Part shown: positions 34,993 to 47,246 of the stretch, piece by piece | How the letters are laid out: every line of letters starts with the position of its first letter | Numbering within the stretch: the first letter of the stretch is position 1 | Origin: Sorex araneus | Lineage: Eukaryota > Chordata > Mammalia > Eulipotyphla > Soricidae | Length of the DNA stretch: 64,000 nucleotides | NCBI RefSeq assembly: GCF_027595985.1 | Contig: NC_073311.1 | Span: 27,927,892-27,991,891, forward strand | Direction of reading: 5' to 3' | Position numbers and translations under genes: made by a program | The notes under the pieces: model-generated | The model's database searches: none | What the model was told of the DNA's origin: nothing | Seen by the model: the letters and a program-made list of their open reading frames with translations, nothing else

Positions 34993-35171
34993 TTTTTTTT
35001 TTAATTTTTGGATCACACCCCTCGATGCGATGCACAGGGATTAAATCCTGATTCTGCACTCAGGAATAATTCGTGGCGGTGCTCGAGGACAATGTGGGAT
35101 GCTGGGAATCTAACCTGGATCGGCTGCATGCAAGGCAAATGCCCTACCTGCTGTGCTACCTTTCCAGCCCC
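34993..35171 (-). mobile_element. SOR SINE with 15-bp TSD
   Basis: TGCATTAACATTCTT is repeated at 34978-34992 and 35172-35186. Poly(T), the body GGATCACACCCCTCGATGC and the inverted head CTACCTTTCCAGCCCC are present. Confidence 0.96.
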
Positions 35172-35324
35172 TGCATTAACATTCTTAATAAACAATTTAA
35201 TTTGTACATAATTTCTACACACAACTATTTCATGATGTTACCAAAATTGATTCCACATTCATATATCTTACATATGAGCATTCTAATATCAGAATGTGCA
35301 CTGCAGTCGGTGGCCTCTTACACT

Positions 35325-35560
35325 TGTCACTGTCACTGTCATCCCATTGCTCATCGATTTGCTTGAGCGGGCACCAGTAACATCTCCATTGTGAGACTCG
35401 TTTCACTGTTTGTGGCATATCTAATACACCACAGGTAGCTTACCAGGCTCTGCTGTGCGGGTGAGATACTCTCAGTAGCTTGCCGGGCTCTCCGAGAGGG
35501 GCAGAGGAATCAAACCTGGGTCGGCCGTGTGCAAGGCGAATGCCCTACCCATGGTGCTAT
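35325..35560 (-). mobile_element. Composite tRNA/RTE SINE, head clipped
   Basis: Starts with the GTCACT-repeat tail and CCCATTGCTCATCGATTTG. It runs to ACCCATGGTGCTAT and lacks the last dozen bases of the tRNA-like head. Confidence 0.92.
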
Positions 35561-35689
35561 TAAAATTTATAATATTAATGACTTCTTAATGGCATATTAA
35601 TTGCAGCATAATATGTTTTATCATCTGTGGTATCAAAATCCATGAAACACAGTATGTGATTTAATGTGCATAAACCATCTGCAGTGTAC

Positions 35690-36130
35690 TGAATACACTG
35701 AAGTTTCCTGCAAAACATGTGTATACCTGGAACCTGTCAAAACATGACATTATTTGGAAACAGAATTTTCTGTTTCAATTAAAGATTGAGAGACGAACTC
35801 AGACTGAGTGTTGGGTGGACCCTAAATCAATAAAGGTGCCCTTGTACCAGAAGAAGACACAGAAATGTGGAAAAGCAGTGTGAAGGATATGTACGGATGG
35901 AGATAGGCCTTGAAGTTCAAGGAACAACTGAAGAAATCAGAGATTGAAAGAGTCAATGAAGAATTCTGTGGAACTATTACAGGAATTGTGATCCTGTCAG
36001 TACCTTTTGACTGTATAGCCTCCAGAAATGCAATAGGATAAATTTTAGTTGTTTCTAGACACCTATGCCTTAGTAATTTATACCTAATAGAATCAATACA
36101 GTAACTATGATTAGATGAAAACAAGTGGCA
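35690..36130 (+). mobile_element. Old MaLR-like LTR
   Basis: GTGCCCTTGTACCAGAAGAAG, GTATAGCCTCCAGAAATGC and TTTTAGTTGTTTCTAGACAC resemble the conserved 3' half of ancient mammalian MaLR-type LTRs (MLT1/MST group). It is diverged and the subfamily is not assigned. Confidence 0.6.
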
Positions 36131-36534
36131 AGTTGTAAAACCAAGCCATTTTAGTTTTTCAGTATAAATATTTAAAAATTTTTGTATTTCCTAGCCTTTC
36201 TGCATGGTTCTATATAAAATAACTTAATCATTACAACATACATTCTATTTACTTTTTATGTCAATAGATTTGAATAAGTAATAAAGTATAATTTTTGAAA
36301 AGGCATCAAAATATTTTCCAAAGAATATGTAAGCAGCATTCTTAAATTTTTTATTGTCATACAAATAAAACTAAGTATTATTTAAAAACAGAATACTTTA
36401 TGTTTTCTTTCTTTAACAGTGTAAAGTCATTGATGGGGTGCAGTGATTTCTCATATCAACATCATAACTTCAACACTACTCTAACTACCCAAACTAAAAT
36501 AAACATTTAAAATAATTAATAAAAATATACTTAC

Positions 36535-36682
36535 GCTTTCTTTGTAAAGGCGTGGCAGCTAGGTAGCGATAGGTGACATTTATGGCTCCTGAGAAATTGG
36601 ACAAATCTTTAAAAGTATGAACATAGCGTTCTGAATTCAGTTGATGGGTGGATGTTTCCCTTATAAGTTGTTTGTCTCCTTC
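36535..36682 (-). CDS. MGAT4C: MGAT4C second coding exon (residues 50-98)
   Basis: The acceptor reads CTCCATCGTACTCAG (AG at 36684-36683) and the exon opens with [10 protein letters not shown] in phase 0. It is 148 nt: 49 codons plus one base (C), with donor GTAAGT starting at 36534. The extra C joins GG of the next exon to make Arg99. The segment is the luminal stem, with two N-glycosylation sequons (NFS at residue 78, NVT at residue 84), and ends LAATPLQRK. An open frame runs past both splice sites into the intron, but those extra residues are not coding. The segment matches human MGAT4C almost residue for residue, so I am confident of both borders. Confidence 0.96.
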
Positions 36683-37401
36683 CTGAGTACGATGGAGGAG
36701 AAGGTTAACATAAATAAATAGGTGGTTGTGGATTGAATAAAGATCTATTTTCATAATAACATGTGTTTGATATATAATTTGGTCATTTTGTATTTATCAC
36801 AGTTATTGGCACCATAATCTGTAGATCATAATTTTTTACCTGAATTGTTATATTAATTCTTGCACCAAGGTCAATTTTATTCTCTATTCTACACTTAGAT
36901 GTGCTTGCCAATAGCATACATTAATAATGACATTGATAATGGTATTCTCTGGAGAAAAAGACCACAAAAACTCCTAAGGCCTCCTGCTGTCATCATATTA
37001 AAATTAAGTTCTTTACAATAATTAAACATAGAAATTGACAACAATCTATTTTACTCTTTCTTGTAAAACTAGTGCATGAAAAAAAATTCCACACATCTGA
37101 GTCCAATTAAGCCATTGGCTCTTCATCAAGTGCTGTTAAAGTGCAGTGAAATGAAAGACCACACATTCACATTGATGGTCAAGATTAAACGATGATCAGG
37201 AAGATTAGAGCGATTACTAGAGATTTTAAGATGTTTACACAGTAATGTAAATTGTCACTATATATGGACTAAAAGTTCCTCATGACCTGTGTTTCTTTCA
37301 GGTATAACTGAGGTTCTTCAACAAAGATACATTTGACCAAGTCTAGAAAATATGTCCAGATACTGGACTAGTTTGTCCTGTGATAGGTTTGCTTCAGTTG
37401 C

Positions 37402-37467
37402 GTCTCTCTCTCTCTGTCTCTCTGTCTCTCTGTCTGTCTCTCTCTCTCACTCTCTCTCTCTCTCTCC
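37402..37467 (+). repeat. (TC)/(TCTG) microsatellite
   Basis: Impure TCTCTCTG repeats about 66 bp long. Confidence 0.95.
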
Positions 37468-37889
37468 TCTCAGTGATACTCTATTGAAGGTGAAAATTAT
37501 TTTATGTTTTAGGTCTTTTTTAAAATCTATTTGTTACTAGGATTCTATCAGTCATTCTTTTGGAAAAATTTTATTTAAGAAATCATTCACAGCCATTTTA
37601 AACACATCTTTTCAACTGTTTTCCTCTATATCCTTTTTTTTTTTTCTGATAAGCCTCATTTGTAATCCAGAGACCTGAGATATCTTCCAGTCATTCTATG
37701 TGAAGCCACTGGACCTGCGCCAGTGACATTCAGGACTGTGTACATTGTGCATCTCAACTGAATCAATCATAGTGAACTTTCTGCAGAACCCAGCTAATCA
37801 GAGCTGTGAGGTTCACCTGCTTAAAAATGGGATAGTAGGGAAGAGTAAGATTGCTGCAGGGAGATTCTAAACAAAGTGTGCAGCCCATA

Positions 37890-38060
37890 GAACTGCTACA
37901 AGGACCAGGGCACTTTCCTTTCCTGCAGTTGATTGGTGGGTGCTCCATCCCTGACATAACATATGGTCCTTCAATTTCTGCCAAAATTGATCCCTGAGTG
38001 CAGAGCAAGCAATAATCCCTGAGCACAGCTGACTGATATTCAAGTTCCAAGATAAAATAA
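37890..38060 (+). mobile_element. SOR SINE, diverged
   Basis: ACATATGGTCCTTCAATTTC, CCCTGAGTGCAGAGCAAGC and AATCCCTGAGCACAGCTGA match the plus-strand SOR body. The head is poorly preserved and the end is A-rich. Confidence 0.7.
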
Positions 38061-38294
38061 ATAAAATTACTAACTTAAATAAGAAAAGAAATGGGAAGGA
38101 CAAGTCTCTGCAGACAAAAGTTGTCTGCTCTTGCCTAATGAACTGCTATGTCAGGATCCCTTGGGGCAGCTTCTTTGCTCTAGATGTTTCCTAGGCTACT
38201 AACTTGTCTTTGCTTGGTTCTGACCATCTGGAGTTTAAAAACCAAAAATCTGATTCCTCAGAACACTTATTCACAGGTGAACATTGCATTTGTT

Positions 38295-38945
38295 TAAGGA
38301 AACTGGTTCTGCACGGGGAGGAACTGTTGGTGGAAATATTATCTGCTGTAGTCGTATGGAAAAAAATATGGAGATCTACTCAAAGAGATAGGAATAGAAT
38401 TATCAGAGAACCCAGTAACACCACTTATTGTTATCTATGTTCAAAGCACAGAAACATTAAATCAAAAGGCTACATGTACTATGTTCATTGCTACACTTAG
38501 TACAATAGCCAAGATATGGAAACAACCCAAATGCCCAACTACAGATGAATGTATCAAGGAGTTATAGTATATATACAACAAAGAAATGTTATCAACTCTA
38601 GGAAAGAACAAAATCATGCAATTTGCAACAACATGCATCGAACTAGAAGACATCCATCATGCTGAGTGAAGTCAGAAACAAAGGAATAGATACAGAATGG
38701 TCTGTCTCATATGTAAAGCTTAAAGATACACAGAAAGGTGACAAGAAAGGACCAAAAGCAACATTATGAGATAGTTGATCTATCAACTGAATTATCAGTG
38801 GTAGGGATGGAGTTTGAGAAGGAGGGACATTGAGGTGTTCGGAAGAGAGATAAGAGGTACACTGGTGATGGGTATGGCCTTTGTATTATGTACATGAGAA
38901 ATCAATGTTAATGGTATATTAAACAGAACCACAATCAAGTACAAA
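38295..38945 (+). mobile_element. L1 3' fragment
   Basis: The C-terminal coding part of ORF2 is recognisable by order (GGAACTGTTGGTGGAAAT, ATGGAAACAACCCAAATGCC, TGCTGAGTGAAGTCAG). The shrew L1 3' UTR and an A run at 38943 follow. Stops throughout. Confidence 0.82.
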
Positions 38946-39014
38946 AAAAAACCCAGATTATAGAGAAAATGAAAGCATTAAATATTTTGGTCTTCAAAAG
39001 CTAAAGAGATAATT

Positions 39015-39105
39015 ACACTTGAATGATGCCTCGGTAACACTGAGCCAGATCTCAGAGTAGCCCTTGAGCATTGCTATACTTTCCCCCAAACAATAATAAT
39101 AATAA
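39015..39105 (+). mobile_element. SOR SINE fragment with (AAT) tail
   Basis: GAGCCAGATCTCAGAGTAGC and CCTTGAGCATTGCTATACTT, then (AATAAT)n. Only the 3' half is present. Confidence 0.5.
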
Positions 39106-39339
39106 TAATTTGATCTTTGTATTGTGTAGTAATGGAAAAAGTGAACTTTAATTAAATACCTGTCCTGAAAAATTTAGTGATTCAAATTTAAATATTACCT
39201 CGATTCAAACATTAGTACTTTGTATCAATTTCAGAGATCAAGGGGAAAAACGGATAAGATAAATCTATAGTCAGGTTGAAATCATCTTTGAATAAAATTG
39301 AGAAAACGAGATATCACCAAGAAGCTTCTTGAATCTGTT

Positions 39340-40515
39340 TTGTTGGATATCATTGGTTTGTCCTTTCTCCCTTGCCACAGAGTTTGGGTTTATCTGGTAA
39401 TAATCTCTAAACAATTCTAGACTACATTGGTATGTCCTGCTCCCCTTGCCACTAGGAGCTTAGGTATATCAGTCACGCCCATCAAGGTGCTCCCGAGTCA
39501 CTCCCATGCCTTTGTTTATCTGTAGCCACTTCTACCAGTTTATCTGCTCTTCCTCTAATCAAAGTCTGTTAATTTGTAAGGTCACACCTTGCTAGGACAG
39601 TGTACTTGTATTGTAAGTTAATACTGTCTTTCTCCTCTCTTATGTCTTTTGAATAGTTTTCTTTAAAACAATATTCTTTTTGTATGGACAAAGAAAGACA
39701 TTTATTAATATGCTTTGGTAACATGGGATTTAATTGGCTTCAAATATTATTTATTCCTGGGCATCTGCTTTCTGGACTTAAGCTTCAACTGCCCTTGCTT
39801 CCTAGCACCCCCAAAAGCAGGGTACCGACGAGGGACGGGACGGGACGGACCCAGGACAAGTGGTGAGTTATGTGCTACCCTGGCATTGAGATGGGCCTGG
39901 CCAAAGCGCCTATATGTTAAGAGCTTGGTCATGGGCATGTCATGTCATGATCCAAAAGCAACGACGAGACTAGGGCCCTGCTAGGGCTAGGAAAGACTAA
40001 TCTGGCCTGAGCACTGTAGTCTGAGATCGAGGTGACCCCTGGAGAGCAATTCTATAAGCTTAATGCGTCTATTGCTATGTCCATACAAAATGATTTATAA
40101 TATGAATACTGATATGTTACTTGGACAAAGAGAGGAAAAACACACCCATGGGATTCTGCTCTTGGGCGGATGTCCTGCTGAGAGAGATTATCCTAGTGAA
40201 AGCATCCCCTAAGGGATAGAACTTTACCCCCTATTGATTGTAACCACACCTATGCATAAGCCCCAGCCCACCACATCCAGAGCTGGATGGGGGGTGGATT
40301 TAAGGTGGCTGGATGAGGGGGCTGGGGGCGAGTCCCAGGGCAGTTCCAGTGGAAGCAGAGAGAGAATTAAGTAGGATGGGGGAGGAAGAAGCAGGAGGAA
40401 AATCAGAGGAGAATGGAGAGAGGACATTGGAATAAACTGCGATTGAGACCAACCATCTTGGCTCCGTTCCTTCCTTCACCTGCCTCTTCATCACCATCAA
40501 TCTCCCCGGTGCGGT
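39340..40515 (+). mobile_element. Solo LTR, copy 2
   Basis: Starts TGTTGGATATCATTGGTTTG and aligns through to the poly(A)-signal region GGAATAAACTGCGATTGAG, CCAACCATCTTGG, paralleling 18775-19860. It has an extra partial repeat of the start (CATTGGTATGTCCTGC near 39425). GGGACGGGAC is tandemly repeated near 39832. No retroviral coding sequence lies beside it. Confidence 0.78.
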
Positions 40516-41218
40516 ATCGCCTTTGCCCTTTTCTTTTTCTTTTTTGTGTTTTTATACATGTTTGAAAAATCATATGCAGACAAAATATATTTCCTGTATA
40601 CTCAATTATGCTAATAAAGCTATATTTGGTTTTTAATACTATTTTTTTACGTTTAAAAATATGTTAGTAATTTGGACAAAAGAACGTTAGACATTTACAG
40701 GGTTTTTAATGCAATTGACATCCAACTTCTTATTTTCTAAACATATAAAATAAAACGTTGCATAATAAACTCCTGCAAATATACCAATTGAATATCTATT
40801 TAGTTCTTATTATTTTAAATTATTTATAATAATCTTTATATTTCTGAAAACTGACAGTCTCATTAAAGTATTAAAATAAACAATTAAAATAAACAATTTA
40901 ATAAATAAAAATATTGTTTTATTTATTAAATAACTGAAGTACCCTTATAGAATCAGATACTTTCACAATATAATAGTGATAACATCCCGTAACCAACAGG
41001 GCCTAGAATAAATATTGAAGAAAAAATATTAAAGAAATATTAGCAATAAACTTGTCATTCCATCCTTATGTGATTTGAATCTAATGGAAGTAGAGGATAT
41101 TGAATATCATTTTCATTCATTCCGATTAAAGGACATAAACAAATATAAAATAAAGTAGAACTTATATGAAAATAGTTTATCAAATTCCCTAGAACACAGA
41201 TCTTAACACTTTTCAGCA

Positions 41219-41640
41219 TAAATAAGTAATGCAGCTTTCACATGAGTTAGTTTTGTTGGCTGCTTTCCAGAGTTATCTACCTGAGCAGTCAGACTCTCCC
41301 TGGATACCTTCTTCCTGTAGCTACAAGGCTATAGTGTATTTCTCAGTAATAGGACAAGGCTTTATGACAATCGTTTTCTGTATAGGAATGCAATTGAACA
41401 GACTAGCTACAGACTAAACGTATACCCTAGTGGCTATTTTGAAGACTTTCACGATGGAGAGGCTAAGTTGATTGGTCATGCAGTAGCTCTTCTATTTAGT
41501 TTGTCTTGTAAAAGTACTCCTCTCTTGTTTTAAACTCAGCTTGGTTTCCCACTGAAAGGTGCAGCTGCCCCTAATATTTAAGCAATACATTAAACTGTCA
41601 TATGCTCAAGATTCTATGTCACAATTTATTTTCTAACAAA
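41219..41640. other. GC-richer unassigned intronic patch
   Basis: A compositionally distinct stretch (GGCTGCTTTCCAGAGTTATC, GAAAGGTGCAGCTGCCCC) with a 62-codon open frame at 41229-41417. No family recognised. Old repeat, LTR or conserved element are all possible. Confidence 0.3.
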
Positions 41641-41947
41641 AAGAGTGAAATAGAATGTACTAATGCCAGAAATCTTAGTATATCTAATTGTTTGCTTGAT
41701 TTCTTTGAATTATTACTATTACTTCCCTGAAACAAGAAAGACTAGAGATAAACATTCTAATTTCTGTTCTTAGAAAACTTCATGCATGTGGCATTTCTGA
41801 GAAAGAAATTAGAGAAATCCAAAACACTAAATAAATAAGCCACTATAAGACAAAAAAAAGTGGTGTACAGGAGAAAAACAGGAGAGGGAATTGATTTATC
41901 TGGAATACGGTGCCAATCGTAGGGTGAAGGATAGAAACTGAACTTTG

Positions 41948-42166
41948 TAAAGTGAAAGTAAAGTGAAATTTATAATTTACACAGGTGGGGTGGGGGGCTG
42001 GGGAGGCAGGGGGGTGGGGGAAAGGTATACTGTGATTCTTGGTGGTAGAATATGTGCACTGGTGAAGGGATGGGTGTTCGAGCATTGTAAAACTGAGACT
42101 TAAACCTGAAAGCTTTGTAACTTTCCACGTGGTGATTCAATAAAATAATAAATTAAAAGAAAAAGT
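41948..42166 (+). mobile_element. 5'-truncated L1 3' end with 12-bp TSD
   Basis: AACTGAACTTTG at 41936-41947 and 42167-42178 borders it. It has the G-rich tract, GCACTGGTGAAGGGATGGGT, and the end TTCAATAAAATAATAAATT. Confidence 0.9.
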
Positions 42167-42189
42167 AACTGAACTTTGGGTGAACCACT

Positions 42190-42205
42190 GTGTGTGTGTG
42201 TGTGT

Positions 42206-42247
<42 letters not shown>

Positions 42248-42404
42248 AGTGGCACATCCAGCAGCACCCAAGGCTTACTCTTGGCTCTCCACTCAGGAAC
42301 CATACCTGGTGGTGGGGAATGGAGTACCATGTGGGTGCCAGGTATTGAACTTGGATTGAACCTGCATACAGAACAGGTACCCTATCTGCTGTACACTGTT
42401 CTGG
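42190..42404 (-). mobile_element. SOR SINE with (TG)n in its tail
   Basis: A (TG) run (42190-42244, one GG interruption) sits where the inverted A-rich tail should be. It is followed by GGCACATCCAGCAGCACCC and the rest of the inverted body. The head is diverged. Confidence 0.88.
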
Positions 42405-42845
42405 AATAGAACCTTATGTGAACTTGCTGCAGCATGTACACACACTAATTTCTACCTAAAAATTACATAAATGCAATAACAACAGTGCTAGAAAATTGAA
42501 ATATGTTGATAAGCATTTTATATAGTTCATGCTAGAAATGCTTAATTTGAGATGGTGAATTTGAATAGCTGAGAGGGAACTGGAGTAATAATTTGTTTCC
42601 TGAGAAGGTGAGAAAGAACTGACCCAAAGAGAATTAATAAAAACCTTTAAGAGAGACACACAATTAAGCTCATAAAAGGTAAAATATAAAAGTAGAAAAT
42701 GAATGAGATAATCTAACGTAAAGTGGAACAAATAGGTGAAACAATCAAAGTGGAAAAGCACTGAAAAAAATGCATTATAACCTAGTAGGGGGCCAGTTTT
42801 CTTTGAACAGTAAACATTTCAATTTTTCTGCTGTTGTTTTGTTAA

Positions 42846-42990
42846 GTTTTTGGCTCCCAGCAGGTTTTACTCAGGGCTTACTCACTGCTCTGCACTCAGG
42901 CATCACTGTTGGCAGGCTCAGAGGTCTATATGGAATGTCAAGTTGACCTCATCCAAGGCAAACACTCTGCTCACTGTACTATTGCTCTAT
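42846..42990 (-). mobile_element. SOR SINE, diverged
   Basis: GGCTTACTCACTGCTCTGC, TATATGGAATGTCAAGTTG and CTCACTGTACTATTGCTC follow the inverted SOR order. Confidence 0.8.
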
Positions 42991-43533
42991 CCACATGGAT
43001 ATTAAACATTGCAGAAGAAAAGTTTGAACATAATTTTACATTAGAGGTTTAAATAATGTGTTTAAAATATCTGTATAGATTAAACTTGAGAACAAGATTT
43101 ATTTAACTAAAATGCAATTTAGATAGGACAAAAGTAGTAGTAAAATCAAACAAAAAATATTGTCATTAACTATACAGTATAAAGGGTATATCATTTTACT
43201 TGTATGTTAAATTATTTTAATGCACTTTTCCACATTTATTTTACTTTTTTTTTAAACTACGAAATATCTTCCCAATTGTGGTTGAACATTAATCAAACAT
43301 ATATCTAACATATATCAAACATTTATAGCTGGAGAAAATATCACTTCTGAGAAAGTTCTCTTTAGGAAGAGTTACTTCATTAAATCATACCACTTACATT
43401 AGTTAGCAAAGAGGCTTCTCTAATAATGTGTAAAAAATAACAAAATAGGGCAATATGCTATTTGGTCACCTAAAAGGGAGACATATTCTATTCTTTTAAA
43501 TTTTATAGTAAGGTTCTATTCCCAAAATATAGA

Positions 43534-43709
43534 AGGGCTGGCGAGCTAGTACAGCAGGTAGGCACTTGCGCAGCATGCATCTAACCTGGGTTTTATCCCA
43601 GGAACTCCACTTGGCCCTCCAAGCCCTGCCATGAATTATCTGAGTGCAGAGCCAGGAACACTGAGTGTGACCAAAAATCAGCCAAGCAAGTAAACAAGCA
43701 AACAAAAAT
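43534..43709 (+). mobile_element. SOR SINE, diverged
   Basis: The head GGGCTGGCGAGCTAGTACAG, the B-box region GGGTTTTATCCC, the body GAGTGCAGAGCCAGGAACAC and an A-rich tail with AAGCAAGTAAAC repeats. Confidence 0.85.
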
Positions 43710-45272
43710 TATATATAGGAATGCTTATTCTATAAAATGGTCTATTGTTTTTTAAACAAGAGTCAGTGGAATTGTACTCATACATGTCCCATGAATGCAG
43801 CGTTTCACTATGTGCAAATTATAAGAAAATTTAGTACAAGGATGTACAAGAGAAAATAAGCAAATAAGAAAATAAACAAAATCAAACACAATTTTTGATG
43901 AATGTTTTACTAAATTTATAATTTTGTATTCAATCAGGTTCTGCAGAACATATCACTAATCTGAAAAGCATATTTTTAAAAATCCAAAATTGCATATTAT
44001 AGGTAAGTTCTTCTGTTTGCCGTGTTTTCTATACCATCACTGTTCAAAGTCCAAGAACTATAGCTAATACTTACTTATTGTGATCTATGGATGGAAAAAT
44101 GAGGGTGTATGAGATTAAAACCTAATTTAAGATTAAATACCTAAGCAGTGTCAAGATCTAAGAACCTGGCAGAATTTCACAAGGAAACAACAACAAAAAA
44201 ACAGTACTAAAGAAAGCAAGATGCTTTCGAGAGAAGATTCCATAAGTGGCTCTGTACCAAATAAGATCACAGGATCTAGAGAAGTATCTGAAGTGTAGTA
44301 ACTAGTTAATAAATTGTGCTCATTTACTAGTCATACATTTCATTGAAAAATGTGAAGCAAAGTTTTAGATTATTTTTCTAAAATAATAATTAAAAATACC
44401 TTCCGTAATGTGAACATTATGAAAATTGCAGTCTAATTTCTGTGTTCAAATGTTTAAACTTTTAAAAACAAACAAAAAGTCAGAGTTGCATAAATATTAG
44501 ACAATTTCCAAATATTTTATTTTCAATTCAAATAGGGAAAAGTGAATAAATGATAGAATCAATTTTATTCTAATCAGGCATGAAATTATGTGATAATTAT
44601 AAGAACATAAATTGTAGAAATAGATATATTTCTCATAATTAGCCAGACTGAGTCATTTTGTATATATTTTATAATTATTTAAATTTGAGTGTTTACTAGT
44701 CTCATTATATTTTAAAATTTACGGAACTTTTCTAATTAATAACTATAATTCTTGAGGTTCTATATTATTTTCTGGTGAATATAAATATATAACATTGTGA
44801 TCACTTAAGCTATTCAAAATTCCAATAGGGTGTTATCTATTATAATAACATATTGTTTCTGAATAAAATAGCAGTTTGTATCATTACACAAAGAATTTTG
44901 AAAATTTTGACAATTAATAAGAAATAGAGATTATAACATTTGATGCAGATTTTATTTATTCTTATAATATGAATTAAATGGTTTTGCATATTCATTCTTC
45001 AGAACAATGATATATAAACTAATTTCATACTAATCATATGTACCTATTTTAACCAAAACATATGTTATTAAAGAAGACATTGGAGCATTAATTCTAGTAT
45101 TTTCAATATGGTAACTTTAAACATACATTAGTTAGAAATCCCAAAGTTATAATTTTGCTCAAACTAAAGATGTTACAATAGATTAAGATTAAATATTTGG
45201 CACAGTTAGGCTAAATCTAGTTTTATTTAGGCCTTATTTTGAACAAAAAGTCAGTCAACCTCATTAACTTAC

Positions 45273-45425
45273 CAGCACATAGCTATCTTCAATGTATAAG
45301 TTCATAAATAGAAGGAAAATGACAAGAACTCCTAAGAATGACACTGTTGAACGTTTTCGCAGGCATCTCATTTTATCCAGTATTTCAAAAAAATGTTTCA
45401 CTTGATAAAATTTAAACATTCTCTC
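45273..45425 (-). CDS. MGAT4C: MGAT4C first coding exon (residues 1-49)
   Basis: Read on the minus strand, a pyrimidine-rich tract ends in CCACAG at 45426 and is followed by six non-coding bases and ATG at 45419-45417. The coding part is 147 nt (49 codons) and ends exactly on a codon (Leu) before the donor GTAAGT at 45272. The peptide starts [10 protein letters not shown], has a basic patch (RCLRKR, residues 18-23) and then one hydrophobic segment at about residues 25-43. This is the short cytoplasmic tail plus signal-anchor of a type II Golgi glycosyltransferase. From memory it differs from human MGAT4C at only about three positions. It is too short to stand out as an ORF and was found from the splice sites and family identity. 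The acceptor just upstream of the ATG means the rest of the 5' UTR lies in exons beyond the window. Confidence 0.95.
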
Positions 45426-45837
45426 CTGTGGAAAAGATGTAAAGAATTACTATATATATATGCATATATTTTTTTCCTGCAGGTATTCCATCATTTTTAA
45501 AAGTCAGATGTTTATAGGACCATCAACTAAAACTTGAACTAAAACCTGTTTGAAGTAAAACTTGCTTCCAAATTTACACAAAATATTTGCAACACATTTA
45601 TGTATTAATATAAAACCAGTAAGTGGTATATTTTTGTGGAGTAAAGTGAAATAAAAAGCAAGTCCTAGGTAATTCTCAAGAAATAAATAGTGGTAACAAT
45701 ACTGTAAGATGAAAGAAATCTTAGGAGAAAGAGTAAAAGTGGATGTAAATGCTTATAAGGCAATTCTCACCTCTCCCTTTTGTATTGTAATGAAAATGGG
45801 GGAAACTAGAAGTATGGGCTGCTATTGATCTTGCAGA

Positions 45838-45990
45838 ATAGATGTGCTGGCAGGACATATTCCATGGTTTGAACTCAACTATCACTCCTAACAGGGATCT
45901 GGAAAGGATATGGGTGCCAAGGATACAACCCAGGTCAGTGTGGTCAAGGCAATCACCCTGCCATAATAATGTATTATCTCTCTGGTACCA
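45838..45990 (-). mobile_element. SOR SINE, diverged
   Basis: GATATGGGTGCCAAGGATAC, AACCCAGGTCAGTGTGGTC and TATTATCTCTCTGG match the inverted SOR second half. The tail half is weak. Confidence 0.55.
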
Positions 45991-46094
45991 AAACTGGAGT
46001 AATATGGAGCTAAGTATGATGTCACTCAGTAATAAAATACTTTGTATGTGATACCAGACATTATGGTTGATTCTTGACACCCTGAACTTTGGGT

Positions 46095-46354
<260 letters not shown>

Positions 46355-46985
46355 ATAGATGTTCTGGAAGTGCTACTGAGGTAAAACCTACATTAAAAAA
46401 TTCAAAGTTACTGAGGAAGTCAAAATTTTGTTGATAACTCCACATGTGACTTTGATAACTTGAGGTTTTATCACATTATTCATTAATTTTTACAGCAACT
46501 ATTAAATATTATCTTGGATGCTAATATCTGACATGGGAATATTTACATTATCTTATACTTTGTACTAACTAGAAGTGTTTATTTATGATAACTTATAAAT
46601 AGTAAAAAGTTAAATCAGAGTCAGAAAGATCAGTGGAGACCTACTTTTACTTTATTACATTCTATCACATTTTGTGACACCCTTAAAACACAGAAAAAGG
46701 TTACTGTCTTTTAAAGTAACAAACAAGAATGGAACAATAATCTATAATGAATTTTTAAAGAATTTATTCATTTCCTTTGGCCAAACTTTTCTCTACTTTT
46801 AGATTATTGATTTAATGCCACTTTATGAATATGTCTAGATATATATGTAATGTAAACTCAAACTGGATACATGCATATCTAGACACATATTAAATTATAG
46901 ATATACTAATATGTTTATGCTGAATGTATTTTCACAAGTATTTCTTGTCCTTTATTCTATATTTTCTTTTGTTTTCTGTTCATTC

Positions 46986-47130
46986 TTTGGTGCCACATTC
47001 AGCTGTGCTCAATACTTACTCCTGACTCTGCGTTCCATCACTCTTGGGCAGGCTCAGGGGACCATATTAGGTGCCAGAAATGGAATAAGTGACAATCAAA
47101 GTGACAATCCCCTGCATACTCTGGCTCCTT
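46986..47130 (-). mobile_element. SOR SINE, diverged
   Basis: TTTGGTGCCACATTCAGC, TACTCCTGACTCTGCG and GACCATATTAGGTGCCAG follow the inverted SOR order. The head contains a short duplication of GTGACAATC. Confidence 0.75.
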
Positions 47131-47213
47131 GTCTTTTATTCTTTTTGATATTTTATATAGCATAATTTTAATGATAAATTCTCTATATACATATTTTTCA
47201 TATTAAAAGTTTG

Positions 47214-47246
47214 TAGCATTGTCATCCCCTTGTTCATCGATTTGCT
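47214..47246 (-). mobile_element. Tail-only composite SINE or RTE fragment
   Basis: Only about 33 bp of the RTE-type 3' end is present (TGTTCATCGATTTGCT and flanks), an extreme 5' truncation. Confidence 0.7.

Larger units (their letters stand above)
29695..36534 (-). other. MGAT4C: MGAT4C intron between coding exons 2 and 3 (6.84 kb)
   Basis: Donor GTAAGT (36534-36529) and acceptor TTTTACCAG (ending 29695). It is filled largely by an RTE derivative, an L1, SINEs and a MaLR-like LTR, listed separately. 33693-34845 and 36131-36534 show nothing recognisable. Confidence 0.93.
36683..45272 (-). other. MGAT4C: MGAT4C intron between coding exons 1 and 2 (8.59 kb)
   Basis: Donor GTAAGTTAATG at 45272 and acceptor ending at 36683. 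It carries a TC-rich microsatellite, L1 fragments, a solo LTR and SINEs, listed separately. 36683-37400, 40520-41200, 42410-42845, 42991-43533 and 43710-45272 show nothing recognisable. Confidence 0.93.

Noticed and set aside
37402..37467. CRISPR-like or regulatory repeat array
   Set aside because: It is a simple TC-type microsatellite. No spaced repeats of constant length exist anywhere in the window.
18775..40515. One provirus between the two ~1.1-kb LTRs
   Set aside because: They are 20 kb apart with host exons between them and differ considerably. They are independent solo LTRs.
45721..46080. 119-codon minus-strand open frame upstream of the first MGAT4C coding exon
   Set aside because: It overlaps a diverged SOR SINE, lacks any domain and has no suitable splice context linking it to MGAT4C.
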